From Methyloprofundus sedimenti (GTDB taxonomy: Bacteria; Pseudomonadota; Gammaproteobacteria; Methylococcales; Methylomonadaceae), in NCBI RefSeq assembly GCF_002072955.1, contig NZ_LPUF01000002.1, positions 124,001 to 188,000 of the forward strand: DNA of 64,000 nucleotides, in the 5' to 3' direction. The position numbers were made by a program, and so were the translations under genes. Under the pieces are notes generated by a model. The model saw nothing but the letters and a program-made list of their open reading frames with translations. It searched no databases and was not told where the DNA came from. Shown piece after piece: positions 40,732 through 50,642 of the stretch (its first letter is position 1; each line of letters opens with the position of its first letter).

Positions 40732-41655
40732 CTATGGCATGGCGTCTATATCGTCGCCTTCAATCTCAGGCTGCATCAAATCTTCTTTACTGACACCTAA
40801 TGCCAGCACTAAAGGACTTGCGACAAAAATAGAGGAATAAGTTCCTATGACCACACCAACAGTTAAAGCAATCGCAAAATTATGAATAATTTCACCACCT
40901 AATAATGCCAATGCAATTAACACTAAAAGTGTTGTAAAAGAGGTCATAATGGTACGACTTAAAGTCTGATTCAACGAGGCATTCATAATGTCTTCTGCTG
41001 TACCTGTACGCAGCATTATAAAATTCTCACGAATACGATCATAAACAACGATGGTATCGTTTAGCGAGTAACCAATCACCGCCAGAACAGCTGCTAAAAC
41101 AGTTAAATCAAATTCCAGCTGTAATATTGAGAAAAAACCCAGAGTAATCAAGACATCATGAACTAATGCTGCGACAGAACCTAAAGCAAATTTATATTCA
41201 AAGCGCCAGGCAACATAAATCAAGATACCAAACATGGAGTACAACAAAGCTAAACCGCCATCTTCAGTCAATTCTTCACCGACTTGAGGACCGACAAACT
41301 CAACTCTGCGTATATCACCCGTCTCCGCCATTGCTTTACTTGCCGCAGCAGCAACTTCAGTACTAAGCTGGGCACTACTTAAGCCTTCCCTCGGTTTTAG
41401 GCGAATCAAAATCTCTTGTGTCGAACCAAAGTGTTGCACAGTTGCATCATCAAAACCGGCTGTTTCGAGACTCGCGCGCATATTCTTCAGATCGACTGAG
41501 TGTTTATAGCCGATTTCTACCAAGGTGCCGCCAGTGAAATCAATACCTAGCTTTAAACCTTGACTAGCTAAAGAAACAATGGACGCTATCAATAATAAAC
41601 CGGAAAAAATAGCGGCAAAACGACGTTTACCTAAAAAATCAATTTGTTTATTCAT
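40732..41655 (-). CDS. secF: protein translocase subunit SecF
   Basis: A 307-residue membrane protein with six spans and a periplasmic domain. It shows GLKLGIDFTGGTLVEI near residue 30 and VIGYSLNDTIVVYDRIRENF near 195, where the conserved Asp and Arg serve proton-driven export. Works with SecD. It follows secD by 14 bases. Confidence 0.97.
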   Translation of the reverse strand: MNKQIDFLGKRRFAAIFSGLLLIASIVSLASQGLKLGIDFTGGTLVEIGYKHSVDLKNMRASLETAGFDDATVQHFGSTQEILIRLKPREGLSSAQLSTEVAAAASKAMAETGDIRRVEFVGPQVGEELTEDGGLALLYSMFGILIYVAWRFEYKFALGSVAALVHDVLITLGFFSILQLEFDLTVLAAVLAVIGYSLNDTIVVYDRIRENFIMLRTGTAEDIMNASLNQTLSRTIMTSFTTLLVLIALALLGGEIIHNFAIALTVGVVIGTYSSIFVASPLVLALGVSKEDLMQPEIEGDDIDAMP

Positions 41656-41669
41656 AGTATTTCTCCTTC

Positions 41670-43523
41670 CTAAATAGATAGCTTATCAATACGTTGACGA
41701 GAACCGTATATCCAGTTAATCATCATACGAGAGCCTAAAATAGCAGTAAACATGGAAGTTAAAATCCCTATAGCCAGAGTAATTGCAAAACCTTTAATCG
41801 AGCCGGTACCAAAACCAAATAACACCAGAGCCACTAATAAAGTGGTGATATTAGCATCAAAAATCGTTGCAAAGGCCTTTTCGTATCCAAGATAAATACT
41901 CGTTTGAGGAGAGTTCCTATTGCGCAGCTCTTCTTTAATACGTTCAAAAATTAACACATTCGCATCAACCGCCATACCTACGGTCAAAACAATCCCGGCA
42001 ATACCCGGCAAAGTTAACGTGGCCTGTAACATGGATAGCACTGCAACAATAACCACCAGATTAAAGGTCAAGGCCAGATTAGCAATAAGACCAAAAATTT
42101 TATAATAAACCGCCATAAAAACTAGCACCAATACAAAACCCACCAGCACAGACAACATACCTTTATTAATATTATCCTGTCCCAGGCTTGGACCTACAGT
42201 ACGCTCTTCAACGATATCCACAGGAGCAGCCAATGCACCTGCCCTTAGCAATAAAGAAAGCTTACGCGCTTCTTGAGGGCTATCTAAACCGGTCGTTTGA
42301 AAACGCTTGCTAAAGGCATCGCGAACCGTTGCAACACTGATAACTTCTTCAATTTTTTCTTTGCGTCGTACTTTTTTGCCATTCACCATGATCGTCGTAC
42401 TTTTCTGTTCAATAAAGACGACAGCCATAGGCTGGCCTATATTATCCTTAGTGAATTTACCCATTTTCTTGGCGCCGATACCGTTTAAGGTAATATTAAC
42501 AGATGGAGAACCATTTTGATCCAGACCTGATGAAGCATCAACAATCTCATCTCCAGTAATAATCACCCGTCGCTTTAATAACACAGGTGCCTTGCTATCG
42601 CGCTCATAGTAAAGGCTGGAGCCTGCTGGTATGCGCCCGTTTACTGCTCTTTGCACATCATGTTCAGTATCCACCTTGCGATATTCCAGCGTTGCTGTTG
42701 TACCAAGAATTTCTTTCGCTTGCGCCGTATCCTGAACACCAGGTAGTTGCACAACAATGCGGTTATCACCTTGCTGCTGAATCACAGGCTCGGAAACACC
42801 TAGCTCATTAACACGATTACGTAAGGTTGTAATATTTTGCGCCAGGGCAAATTTCTTGATTTCTTTTATTTCCTGCTCTGAAATACTTAAATAAATCACT
42901 GACTGAGTTTCGTCTACTTTCAAATTCAATTTACGAAATTCATCATCCACCATCGCGATGGCGGCTAGTTTGTCGTGCTCATCACGCAATACAACTTTAA
43001 TCGCGCCATTGTCGAAAGTTACCGATTTATAGCGAATTTTAGCCGTACGCAACGCCAGACGAACATCATTATTATAACGTTCCTCAGCTTGTTTTATTGC
43101 AGCGCCCATATCGACTTCCAAAAGAAAATGCACCCCACCACGCAAGTCCAGTCCCAAATACATAGGTTTGGCACCTAATGCACGTAACCATTCAGGTGTT
43201 GCCGGTGCCAAATTCAAAGCTACAATATAACGGTTACCAAGGCTATTACGCCACAAATCTGCAGCACGCATCTGGTCATTAGTATTATTAAAGCGTGCTA
43301 ACACTTTACTGCCTTCTACTTCCACCGCTTTTGCAGTGATATCGGCATCAATCAGTGTGCCTTCGATTTGGGTCAGCTGTAATTCTGTTATGTCAGTGGC
43401 ATCGCTCACTGATATTTGTACGGATGGATCATCACCATAAAGATTGGGTAATGAATACACTATCCCCAAGACCAGAACGGCGAGAATCAGTAGGTTTTTC
43501 CATAAAGGGAAATGGTTTTGCAT
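41670..43523 (-). CDS. secD: protein translocase subunit SecD
   Basis: A 617-residue SecD. The first span (NLLILAVLVLGIVYSLPNLY) is followed by a large periplasmic P1 domain with MYLGLDLRGGVHFLLEVD, then five spans with GMAVDANVLIFERIKEELR near 520. I start it at the ATG at 43523; a start at 43547 adds eight residues before the usual MQNHFPLWKN. It uses the proton gradient to pull proteins through SecYEG. Confidence 0.97.
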   Translation of the reverse strand: MQNHFPLWKNLLILAVLVLGIVYSLPNLYGDDPSVQISVSDATDITELQLTQIEGTLIDADITAKAVEVEGSKVLARFNNTNDQMRAADLWRNSLGNRYIVALNLAPATPEWLRALGAKPMYLGLDLRGGVHFLLEVDMGAAIKQAEERYNNDVRLALRTAKIRYKSVTFDNGAIKVVLRDEHDKLAAIAMVDDEFRKLNLKVDETQSVIYLSISEQEIKEIKKFALAQNITTLRNRVNELGVSEPVIQQQGDNRIVVQLPGVQDTAQAKEILGTTATLEYRKVDTEHDVQRAVNGRIPAGSSLYYERDSKAPVLLKRRVIITGDEIVDASSGLDQNGSPSVNITLNGIGAKKMGKFTKDNIGQPMAVVFIEQKSTTIMVNGKKVRRKEKIEEVISVATVRDAFSKRFQTTGLDSPQEARKLSLLLRAGALAAPVDIVEERTVGPSLGQDNINKGMLSVLVGFVLVLVFMAVYYKIFGLIANLALTFNLVVIVAVLSMLQATLTLPGIAGIVLTVGMAVDANVLIFERIKEELRNRNSPQTSIYLGYEKAFATIFDANITTLLVALVLFGFGTGSIKGFAITLAIGILTSMFTAILGSRMMINWIYGSRQRIDKLSI

Positions 43524-43658
43524 GATAAGTCCAACAAGATAAATCAATGTTTAGCGCTGTCTGCGCCAACGAAGAATGAGCACACTCAGGAGTTAAAAAC
43601 AGCTAACTCTTGCCATGTGCCCATCTGAATATGTTTGCTCCTAAACGCTTTCAGCGGC

Positions 43659-44009
43659 TTAAGATTTAGCTTTTTTCATCTGAACTTTATAAGTTCCTTT
43701 AGGCATTAAGCTACCAATCTGATGACGCTGTACTTGTATAACGACATCAGTCGCGATTTCAACTTGTACAAAATTTTCATCCAGACTGACAACCTTGCCC
43801 AATACCCCGCCACCAGTTACTACTTCCGCACCAGGCTGCATCTGCTCAAGCATTTTTTTATGTTCTTTGGTACGCTTGTGCTGAGGTCTTAAAAATAAAA
43901 AATAAAAAAACACTAAAATACCTATGGGAAACATCATCCCTTCCCAACCAGGTTGTTGTGCTACTGCCGGAGCTGCTTCAGCAACAGCATCAGAAATTAA
44001 AAAACTCAT
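43659..44009 (-). CDS. yajC: preprotein translocase subunit YajC
   Basis: A 116-residue small membrane protein with one N-terminal span (MMFPIGILVFFYFLFLRPQ) and the signature RPQHKRTKEHKKML, then a beta-rich tail (PGAEVVTGGGVLGKVVSLDE). Part of the SecDF-YajC complex. Order tgt-yajC-secD-secF is standard, though here a 288-base gap with a repeat separates it from tgt. Confidence 0.95.
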   Translation of the reverse strand: MSFLISDAVAEAAPAVAQQPGWEGMMFPIGILVFFYFLFLRPQHKRTKEHKKMLEQMQPGAEVVTGGGVLGKVVSLDENFVQVEIATDVVIQVQRHQIGSLMPKGTYKVQMKKAKS

Positions 44010-44058
44010 GTCTTCCCCGTGTCATCAATTATTTAGTAAAAAAGCCCTTTATTATGAC

Positions 44059-44225
44059 ATATACTTCGCACAGCGACCATTATGGATTGCTATCGACCGG
44101 CTTTTGATAAGAGTCTGCGTTGCAGAAACTGTCTCGTGGCCGGCTACGCATGCGTTTTTGCACCTTGCTACTGACAAAAAATGAACTCAATATTGCCTTC
44201 GCAATGGTGACGCACGAAGTTATAT
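44059..44225. repeat. MITE-like element with imperfect terminal inverted repeats
   Basis: A 167-base segment in the tgt-yajC gap (44010-44297). Its ends are imperfect inverted repeats of about 23 bases (44059-44081 and 44203-44225), starting ATATACTTCGCAC and ATATAACTTCGTGCG read inward. No ORF is inside. The same end sequence caps the 51-base hairpin at 2468-2518. Presumably a non-autonomous element; no transposase with matching ends is in the window. Confidence 0.55.
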
Positions 44226-44297
44226 CGCAAAAAAATCAGCGCCCGCCCCTCTCTTCCTGAAAAATTTAGGACCCAAAATATCTAACGATCCCCATAG

Positions 44298-45452
<1,155 letters not shown>

Positions 45453-45649
45453 TTAAGGATTAGACGTTTGTAGCGCGTACCTTAGTATGCTACAGACCAG
45501 AATGCCCCACTGAAGTACTATCAATCTGGACGGGCAATGCTGTTCACTTAAGCCCTCTGGATATGTCCTAAATATGAAATGCGCCAATATTTTCGACTTA
45601 TTTTAATATTTTTCACACAATATTCACAATCAAATGCTATTAATTAGCC

Positions 45650-45746
45650 GTCAGAATTTAAATCTGATAAACAACCATCCGATAAAAGACGGGTGGCTTA
45701 GAGAATTTGACGACTGAAAATCGTGGTACAGGGGAAATAGCCCTGT
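45650..45746. other. row of four hairpins in the 559-base tgt to TVP38 gap
   Basis: The gap 45408-45966 has no ORF of merit. Within it four stems follow each other: 45650-45655 with 45663-45668 (6 bp), CCATCCG/CGGGTGG at 45675-45681 with 45690-45696 (7 bp), a 4-bp stem at 45710-45724, and ACAGGG/CCCTGT at 45728-45733 with 45741-45746. Compact stems with short loops suggest a structured RNA or leader. I could not match it to a known riboswitch. Confidence 0.4.
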
Positions 45747-45802
45747 TGTCTATGTTCACACTTTCTTTGCAAGCTAACTACTTAAACTTAAGCAACCGTA
45801 GC

Positions 45803-45877
45803 ATGGGCAAAGGGGCTTTATTCCGTGCCTATCACTAATACCGCAAAAGATGGGCACGAAAAAGCCCTTTGCCCATC
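45803..45877. repeat. REP-like palindrome
   Basis: Two arms of about 27 bases (45803-45830 and 45850-45877), imperfectly inverted, start ATGGGCAAAGGGGCTTTA on the left and end AAAGCCCTTTGCCCAT on the right. The flanking GTAGC and CCTAC extend the pairing. This resembles the dispersed palindromic GTAGGATGGGCAAAG-type repeats of many Gammaproteobacteria. Confidence 0.65.
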
Positions 45878-45966
45878 CTACAAAAGCCTCTCCTTCTCAC
45901 AATGACTATGAGAGATAAATCTGTTCGCCTAAAGGCGAAGGTTTTAACCTTATGAATAGAAAATAA

Positions 45967-46665
45967 ATGCCTCAAAAACTATCACAAAGCAGATATATTA
46001 AGTATGCACTTATTACCTTTTTGATTTTTATAATGCTAGCGATCTGGTCTGTCGACTACCTGTCTGTTGACCATATCAACGCCAATAAAATGATGATTAG
46101 CCAGTTTATTGATCAACATTACTACTTTTCAGTACTGCTGTTTTTTATAGCCTGCATCATTTTCATAAACTCACCCGTCCCCCTGGCAGCGATGGTGAAG
46201 CTATTAGGTGGCTTTTTTTTCGGCTTTTACCTGGGTGCCTTATTTAATATAGTTGCCACGATTATGGCCTGTCTGGCAGGATTTGGACTGAGCAGATATG
46301 CTTTTAAGGAAACTTTCGAAAAAAGCTACTATGAGCGACTGAAAATCATAGAAGACGAACTAGAAACAAATGGCTTCTATTACCTGTTGACTCTAAGATT
46401 AATCATGCTGATCCCCTATGCCTTAATTAACATACTGGCAGGTATGTCCCGAATTTCATTCAAAACATATTTTTTCAGTACAGCACTTGGCGTCACACCT
46501 GCATCACTGGTTTATACCAATGCCGGAAGTAAACTGGAAGAAATTAACTCGGTTTCACAACTACTGAGTCCAGCGACATTTATTGCCTTTTTATTAGTTG
46601 CCCTGATAGTCTTATTCCCCGTTTTAAACAAAAAATTTAATATCATCACCCGCAGTGATTTCTAA
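45967..46665 (+). CDS. TVP38/TMEM64 family membrane protein
   Basis: A 232-residue inner-membrane protein of the VTT/DedA superfamily. Spans near residues 13-30 and 55-75, then the conserved GGFFFGFYLGALFNIVATI segment and a LRLIMLIPYALINILAGMS segment near 142, which form the re-entrant loops of the family. Members may move lipids or ions across the membrane. Its stop is inside the next gene's possible start (GTG at 46655), suggesting coupling with the phosphatase. Confidence 0.9.
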   Translation: MPQKLSQSRYIKYALITFLIFIMLAIWSVDYLSVDHINANKMMISQFIDQHYYFSVLLFFIACIIFINSPVPLAAMVKLLGGFFFGFYLGALFNIVATIMACLAGFGLSRYAFKETFEKSYYERLKIIEDELETNGFYYLLTLRLIMLIPYALINILAGMSRISFKTYFFSTALGVTPASLVYTNAGSKLEEINSVSQLLSPATFIAFLLVALIVLFPVLNKKFNIITRSDF

Positions 46666-46690
46666 ACATCATCAATTTATTGTTAATGAA

Positions 46691-47455
46691 ATGAAAAATA
46701 ATTCCTACCGCACCATCTGGATTTCAGATTTACATATAGGCTCTACGCAATGCCAGGCGGATGTATTACTGGACTTCTTAAAATATAATGACAGTGAAAA
46801 ATTATATTTAGTCGGCGACATTATCGATTTTTGGGCACTATCCAAGAAAATGTACTGGCCAAGAGAACATAATACCGTGATCCAGAAAATCCTGCGTAAG
46901 GCACGACGCGGGACACATATCATTTACATTCCCGGCAATCATGATGAAAATGTCAGAGACTATGACAGCTATATCTTTGGCGACATCATAGTAAAAAATT
47001 CTGATATTCATACCACAGCTGGTAACAAACGTTTTCTGATAGTCCACGGTGATGAATACGACACCATAGCACAACACCATCAATGGATCGCAAAGTTAGG
47101 CAGCGATGGCTACGATATTCTTGTAGAGTTAAACCGCGTAATAAAAGCAGTCAGGCGATATTTTGGTGTTAACTCACATTTCTCTCTGGCCGCCTATATT
47201 AAGTATAAAGTTAAAAATGCCGTCCAGTTCATCTCAGATTATGAAGAAAACATCGTCCATACCTTAAAAAAAGAGAATGTAGATGGTGTGATTTGCGGAC
47301 ATATCCATCATGCTGAAATGAAGGAAATTGATCAATTTTTATATATCAATACCGGTGACTTCGTAGAAAGCTGTACCGCTATCGTCGAACACTTCGACGG
47401 ACGCTTGGAGCTCATACACTGGACGGAAGTGAATCACGAAGATGTTATAGACTAA
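46691..47455 (+). CDS. LpxH-like UDP-2,3-diacylglucosamine diphosphatase family metallophosphoesterase
   Basis: A calcineurin-type phosphoesterase of about 254 residues. Metal motifs are WISDLHIGS, YLVGDIIDFW, YIPGNHDENV, IVHGDEYD and CGHIHHAE, complete and in the order of the COG2908 group (LpxH/YbbF-like). It would cleave UDP-diacylglucosamine in lipid A synthesis or a related nucleotide-lipid. I use the ATG at 46691; the GTG at 46655 would add 12 residues and overlap the upstream gene. No lipid A gene is near, so the exact substrate is open. The degenerate end of the CRISPR array starts 52 bases after its stop. Confidence 0.88.
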   Translation: MKNNSYRTIWISDLHIGSTQCQADVLLDFLKYNDSEKLYLVGDIIDFWALSKKMYWPREHNTVIQKILRKARRGTHIIYIPGNHDENVRDYDSYIFGDIIVKNSDIHTTAGNKRFLIVHGDEYDTIAQHHQWIAKLGSDGYDILVELNRVIKAVRRYFGVNSHFSLAAYIKYKVKNAVQFISDYEENIVHTLKKENVDGVICGHIHHAEMKEIDQFLYINTGDFVESCTAIVEHFDGRLELIHWTEVNHEDVID

Positions 47456-47507
47456 GACTAATAATAGCTTAGAACTTTTTATTGCATGCAATAGGCAACT
47501 AAGAATG

Positions 47508-47719
47508 TGTTTTATCCTCGCGGGTGTGGGGAACACGTTACGTGTTTCGTGCTACGTAATACGGCACGCGGTTCATCCCCACGGGTGTGGGGAACACTTA
47601 CTGTCGTTTATTAAAATATTATTGGTCTACGGTTCATCCCCACCGGTGTAGGGAACACTTACTGTCGTTTATTAAAATGTTATTGATCTACGGTTCATCC
47701 CCACCGATGTAGGGAATAC
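47508..47719 (-). CRISPR. short type I-E CRISPR array: four repeats, three spacers
   Basis: Repeats of 29 bases lie at 47508-47536, 47569-47597, 47630-47658 and 47691-47719, all spacers are 32 bases. In crRNA sense (minus strand) the repeat reads GTGTTCCCCACACCC followed by GTGGGGATGAACCG, a type I-E form. The copy at 47508 is degenerate in its 3' part, which marks the trailer end; the leader side is thus at 47719, facing cas1. The repeats at 47630 and 47691 each carry changes. Spacers at 47598-47629 and 47659-47690 differ at only 2 of 32 positions. Spacer 1 (47537-47568) is unrelated. Confidence 0.95.
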
Positions 47720-47759
47720 TCAAACAGCAATGCAACTGCTTAGGCGCAGTGACGCATTA

Positions 47760-48440
47760 TCAACTACACTGACCCATATCGTCAATACTCTCAGGATAGG
47801 TATGGCTGGAGAAATGCCTTCTTCGGCCGCCGTCGGAGTTTCCAATTCCCCAGTAGCTAACACGTCTTCTATGGTGGTCATGATTTTTTAAGAATTTTCG
47901 ATTGCCGGAAAATATCGCGACACATTAAGCGCACTTCTCGCTCTGGATCACGATAATTTTTAGCGGTAAGTTTAAAAGCATGCGGAATAATATCATCAAA
48001 TTTAAACAGATCGGCAATATCATAGACAAAAGAGAGCGGTTTACCTGTATAAATAAAACCAATAGCAGGCGCATAAACTGCTGCCAATATTGCGGCTTCG
48101 CTAATACCATACAAACAGGTCGTTGCTGAGCTGATGCACTGATTTGGCATATCGGCACTGCCCTAATTGTTACGGTCATAGTTACTGCCGCTCCAGGTTA
48201 CACTAGATTGTTTAGTCAATATTTGATAAGCTTTCTTGACTCTTGAGCCTTCAATGCCGTGCAATTGTTCGATACTACGTCTTTCGGGCGGCTTTTCTCC
48301 AATACGTATTTCATACATTTTACGCACAACTTTTAAATGTGTATTCATCCAAGGCCAACTTGGCCTGATACAGTAAACGATCAGAACACGCCTCGCCCGG
48401 TTGACCCAAAGCATATACTCGAACGCCAGCCCCTCATCTA
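47760..48440 (-). pseudogene. cas1: cas1 (type I-E), broken by at least four lesions
   Basis: Pieces in changing frames spell most of a Cas1e integrase: VRVYALGQPGEA (48427 down), then KVVRKMYEIRIGE, RSIEQLHGIEGSRV, QCISSATTCLYGISEAA, GFIYTGKPLSFVYDIADL, REVRLMCRDIFRQSK, IEDVLATGELETPT and YPESIDDMGQCS ending in TGA at 47760. Lesions: a one-base loss near 48345; an in-frame TAG at 48163-48165 where Trp is expected; a one-base loss in the A6 run at 47884-47889; another near 47800. The first third is missing or unrecognisable. The gene ends 40 bases from the array, so no cas2 or full leader fits between. Confidence 0.9.
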
Positions 48441-48487
48441 AATTTTGCATAACATGAACGGCCTGTAGTAAATATTTATCTTTTGCA

Positions 48488-48661
48488 TTAAAAAATGCGT
48501 ACCAAAAGCTTGTTCCAGTCAATACCATGTTTTTCTTTCAACCCTTGATATAAATACTCCTTATAGTTTACCGATAAATCTTCAGGGCTCTCTGCTGTTC
48601 CAGCCAGCATTTGAAGTAATTTTTGGTTTCCCCCCTGCCGGTTAACCTTGTTTTTTCCGTT
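48488..48661 (-). other. unassigned open frame fragment beside cas1 remnant
   Basis: An open minus-strand frame of about 57 codons ends at TAA (48488-48490) and includes NQKLLQMLAGTAESPEDLS and GLKEKHGIDWNKLLVRIF. It has a coding-like composition but no start codon near its beginning, and I do not recognise it. It lies between the IS66-type transposase and the cas1 remnant, so it may be the tail of a gene cut by the transposon or a lost cas-adjacent gene. Confidence 0.35.
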
Positions 48662-48710
48662 TTATCATAAATAAAATCAATCGCTTACTTGATAATATCG
48701 TAACTTCTCA

Positions 48711-50435
48711 TTATCCACTGGCAGCGGCCGCACGAATGACTTCCGATAACGGAGGAATCCCTTCTAACTTCAGTAAGCGACTTTTTAAATAACCCCAAAA
48801 TGACATGCCGTGCTTTCGGCAGGTCTTCTTGAGACTGGCAAAAGTATCACGGGCTTTCCGCCCTGCATCACTTCGTGTACTCCCGCTGATTTTTCGTTTC
48901 TTGACGTAATCCCTTATATCCCGTTCGCTTAAATTGTTATGAAGTGGGAGGTAGGGTTTGTCGAGTACACGGAGGAGTTCATGTTGATTTTTCCCCATTC
49001 GCCCGAGAGCCTGGTTAAGCGTTTCGTAACCGGTTTTGGTACTGCATAGGACTTGAAAGCGCTGCCTGATACTGCTCGCCTGTTCGGTAACAGGATTAAG
49101 TTTATAAGCTTTCAGGTCATGGTAAATCGACCAAAGCTGGTCGCGTGCGTCATCGACTGCCTTGGTATGGCTGTCATTTAAAGGAATCAGGCGATTAATC
49201 ACTCGTTCGGCATGGATCCAGCACAAGGCATGATCAAAGACGTTAAACTGCCCCGCATCATCACTGATAATTGAAAAGTCAGAGGAAATGCCTTGGTCTA
49301 GCAGCCCTCCCATCAAAGCACCTTCCGTGACTATTTTTCTGTGCCGAGGTTTAACGATGCCTTGCTGATCCAGCCATTCGCACCAGTCAGGTGCCGTGTT
49401 AATGCAGACACTGATATTTTCCAGTGTCGCCAAGATTACAACAGACAGCTTATTTTGTGCCATGTATTCAATGGCACCTGTGTTCAATGTATAAAGCGTT
49501 GTTTTGCCTTGTGATAGACAGTTTAAAAAATTGATTCTGCTTTTACTTTCTGTACTACTGAACCAGGCAAAAAAATCATTGCCAATATGTGTGCAATAGC
49601 CATTTTGCCCTTTATGCCGTGCGCCAGTATCATCTGTATGAATATATTTAGAAACGGATAATCCCGTCTTCAGTAATTCATCTTTTTCGGCATGAAAATC
49701 GTCCAGATCTTCTGTTAGTATATAACTGAGCTTACCGCTCGAAATATCGACGCCTAAATCACGAATTTGTTCCAGTAGTAATGGCTGTGTGACATGTTGG
49801 TGATGGTATTGATAGAGAATAAAGGCAATAAGGCTTTTACCAAAACTACCTCCCTGAATGTCTTCGGGAAGCTGACCTAAAATCGTAAGACCCTCTGGCG
49901 TTATATATTCTGCTAAACGATAACGAATGTTATGAGTTTGAAAGGTAATATCCTGAATAACACGATCCTGATACCCTTTAAAGCGTGAACCCTCTGGGAT
50001 TTCATCCGGCTGAATAATTTGGGTTTCATCTATTTTGAGGTTGCCTTTTTTACTGCGCCTTGGGCCTTTTTTCCTTTTTGATGAGGAGTCATCACTTCCT
50101 GGGGCACCCTCCTTATCCATTGTACTCGGTTTGATTTTAGGCTTTGTGGTTTCGCCTTTAAGCTTGAGTATCTCTTGTGCTAACTCATCAATCTGCTTTT
50201 GTTGCCAGGCAAGCATTTCCAATAACACATCGACTAGCGGTGTGCGATCTTCTTTGTTTATCTCTGGTAATTCAGGTTTAGGCGAGTTCATAGAATATAT
50301 TGTAAAGCAACTTTTTAATATTTTCCCGTGGATAATGAGAAGTTTCATAATATCCGTTGTATTCAAGTGAGTTGCTTGCTGAATAGCCTGAAGTTTCTGT
50401 TCGTAACTATCATCTATTCGTGCTGTGATTCTCAT
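48711..50435 (-). CDS. IS66-family transposase with RHH-like N-terminal extension
   Basis: A 574-residue transposase. The C-terminal IS66 domain is clear: HTDDTGARHKGQNGY near residue 267, ALCWIHAERVINRLIP near 402 and HNNLSERDIRDYVKKRK near 498, with the usual C-terminal helix block. A middle zinc-finger-less region with a basic stretch (SSSKRKKGPRRSKKG) precedes it. Residues 1-40 (MRITARIDDSYEQKLQAIQQ) resemble a ribbon-helix-helix antitoxin; the ordinary IS66 part starts near Met49 (50291). The upstream ATG has the strong ribosome site AGAGGT, so the long form is probably made. I could not find terminal inverted repeats. It separates cas8e from cas1. Confidence 0.88.
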   Translation of the reverse strand: MRITARIDDSYEQKLQAIQQATHLNTTDIMKLLIIHGKILKSCFTIYSMNSPKPELPEINKEDRTPLVDVLLEMLAWQQKQIDELAQEILKLKGETTKPKIKPSTMDKEGAPGSDDSSSKRKKGPRRSKKGNLKIDETQIIQPDEIPEGSRFKGYQDRVIQDITFQTHNIRYRLAEYITPEGLTILGQLPEDIQGGSFGKSLIAFILYQYHHQHVTQPLLLEQIRDLGVDISSGKLSYILTEDLDDFHAEKDELLKTGLSVSKYIHTDDTGARHKGQNGYCTHIGNDFFAWFSSTESKSRINFLNCLSQGKTTLYTLNTGAIEYMAQNKLSVVILATLENISVCINTAPDWCEWLDQQGIVKPRHRKIVTEGALMGGLLDQGISSDFSIISDDAGQFNVFDHALCWIHAERVINRLIPLNDSHTKAVDDARDQLWSIYHDLKAYKLNPVTEQASSIRQRFQVLCSTKTGYETLNQALGRMGKNQHELLRVLDKPYLPLHNNLSERDIRDYVKKRKISGSTRSDAGRKARDTFASLKKTCRKHGMSFWGYLKSRLLKLEGIPPLSEVIRAAAASG

Positions 50436-50642
50436 TTTGCACCTCTTGTCTGACTGTTTGTCGGACGACTATAACACACTAACAAATTGCAATAGACATT
50501 GGTAATGTCAGCATGACTAATCGCTATCGAGTCGCAAATATCTTCAACAAGTAATAGCTTTTCAGATAGTTCTAACTAGCTGATTTCATTTTTTATTTCT
50601 TCAGGGCACATTTTTTCTCTTATACTATGCCACACAATACTA

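Noticed and set aside
47720-47760. A frameshifted cas2
   Set aside because: Only 40 bases are available between the cas1 end and the array, too few for any recognisable part.
47760-48490. An intact small gene at 48163-48528 and another at 47878-48150
   Set aside because: They are in-frame pieces of cas1 separated by a TAG; their limits are set by lesions, not by real starts.
50436-50642. Terminal inverted repeat of the IS66-type element
   Set aside because: Ends beginning GTAA, expected for IS66, could not be paired between 48660-48710 and 50440-50640.
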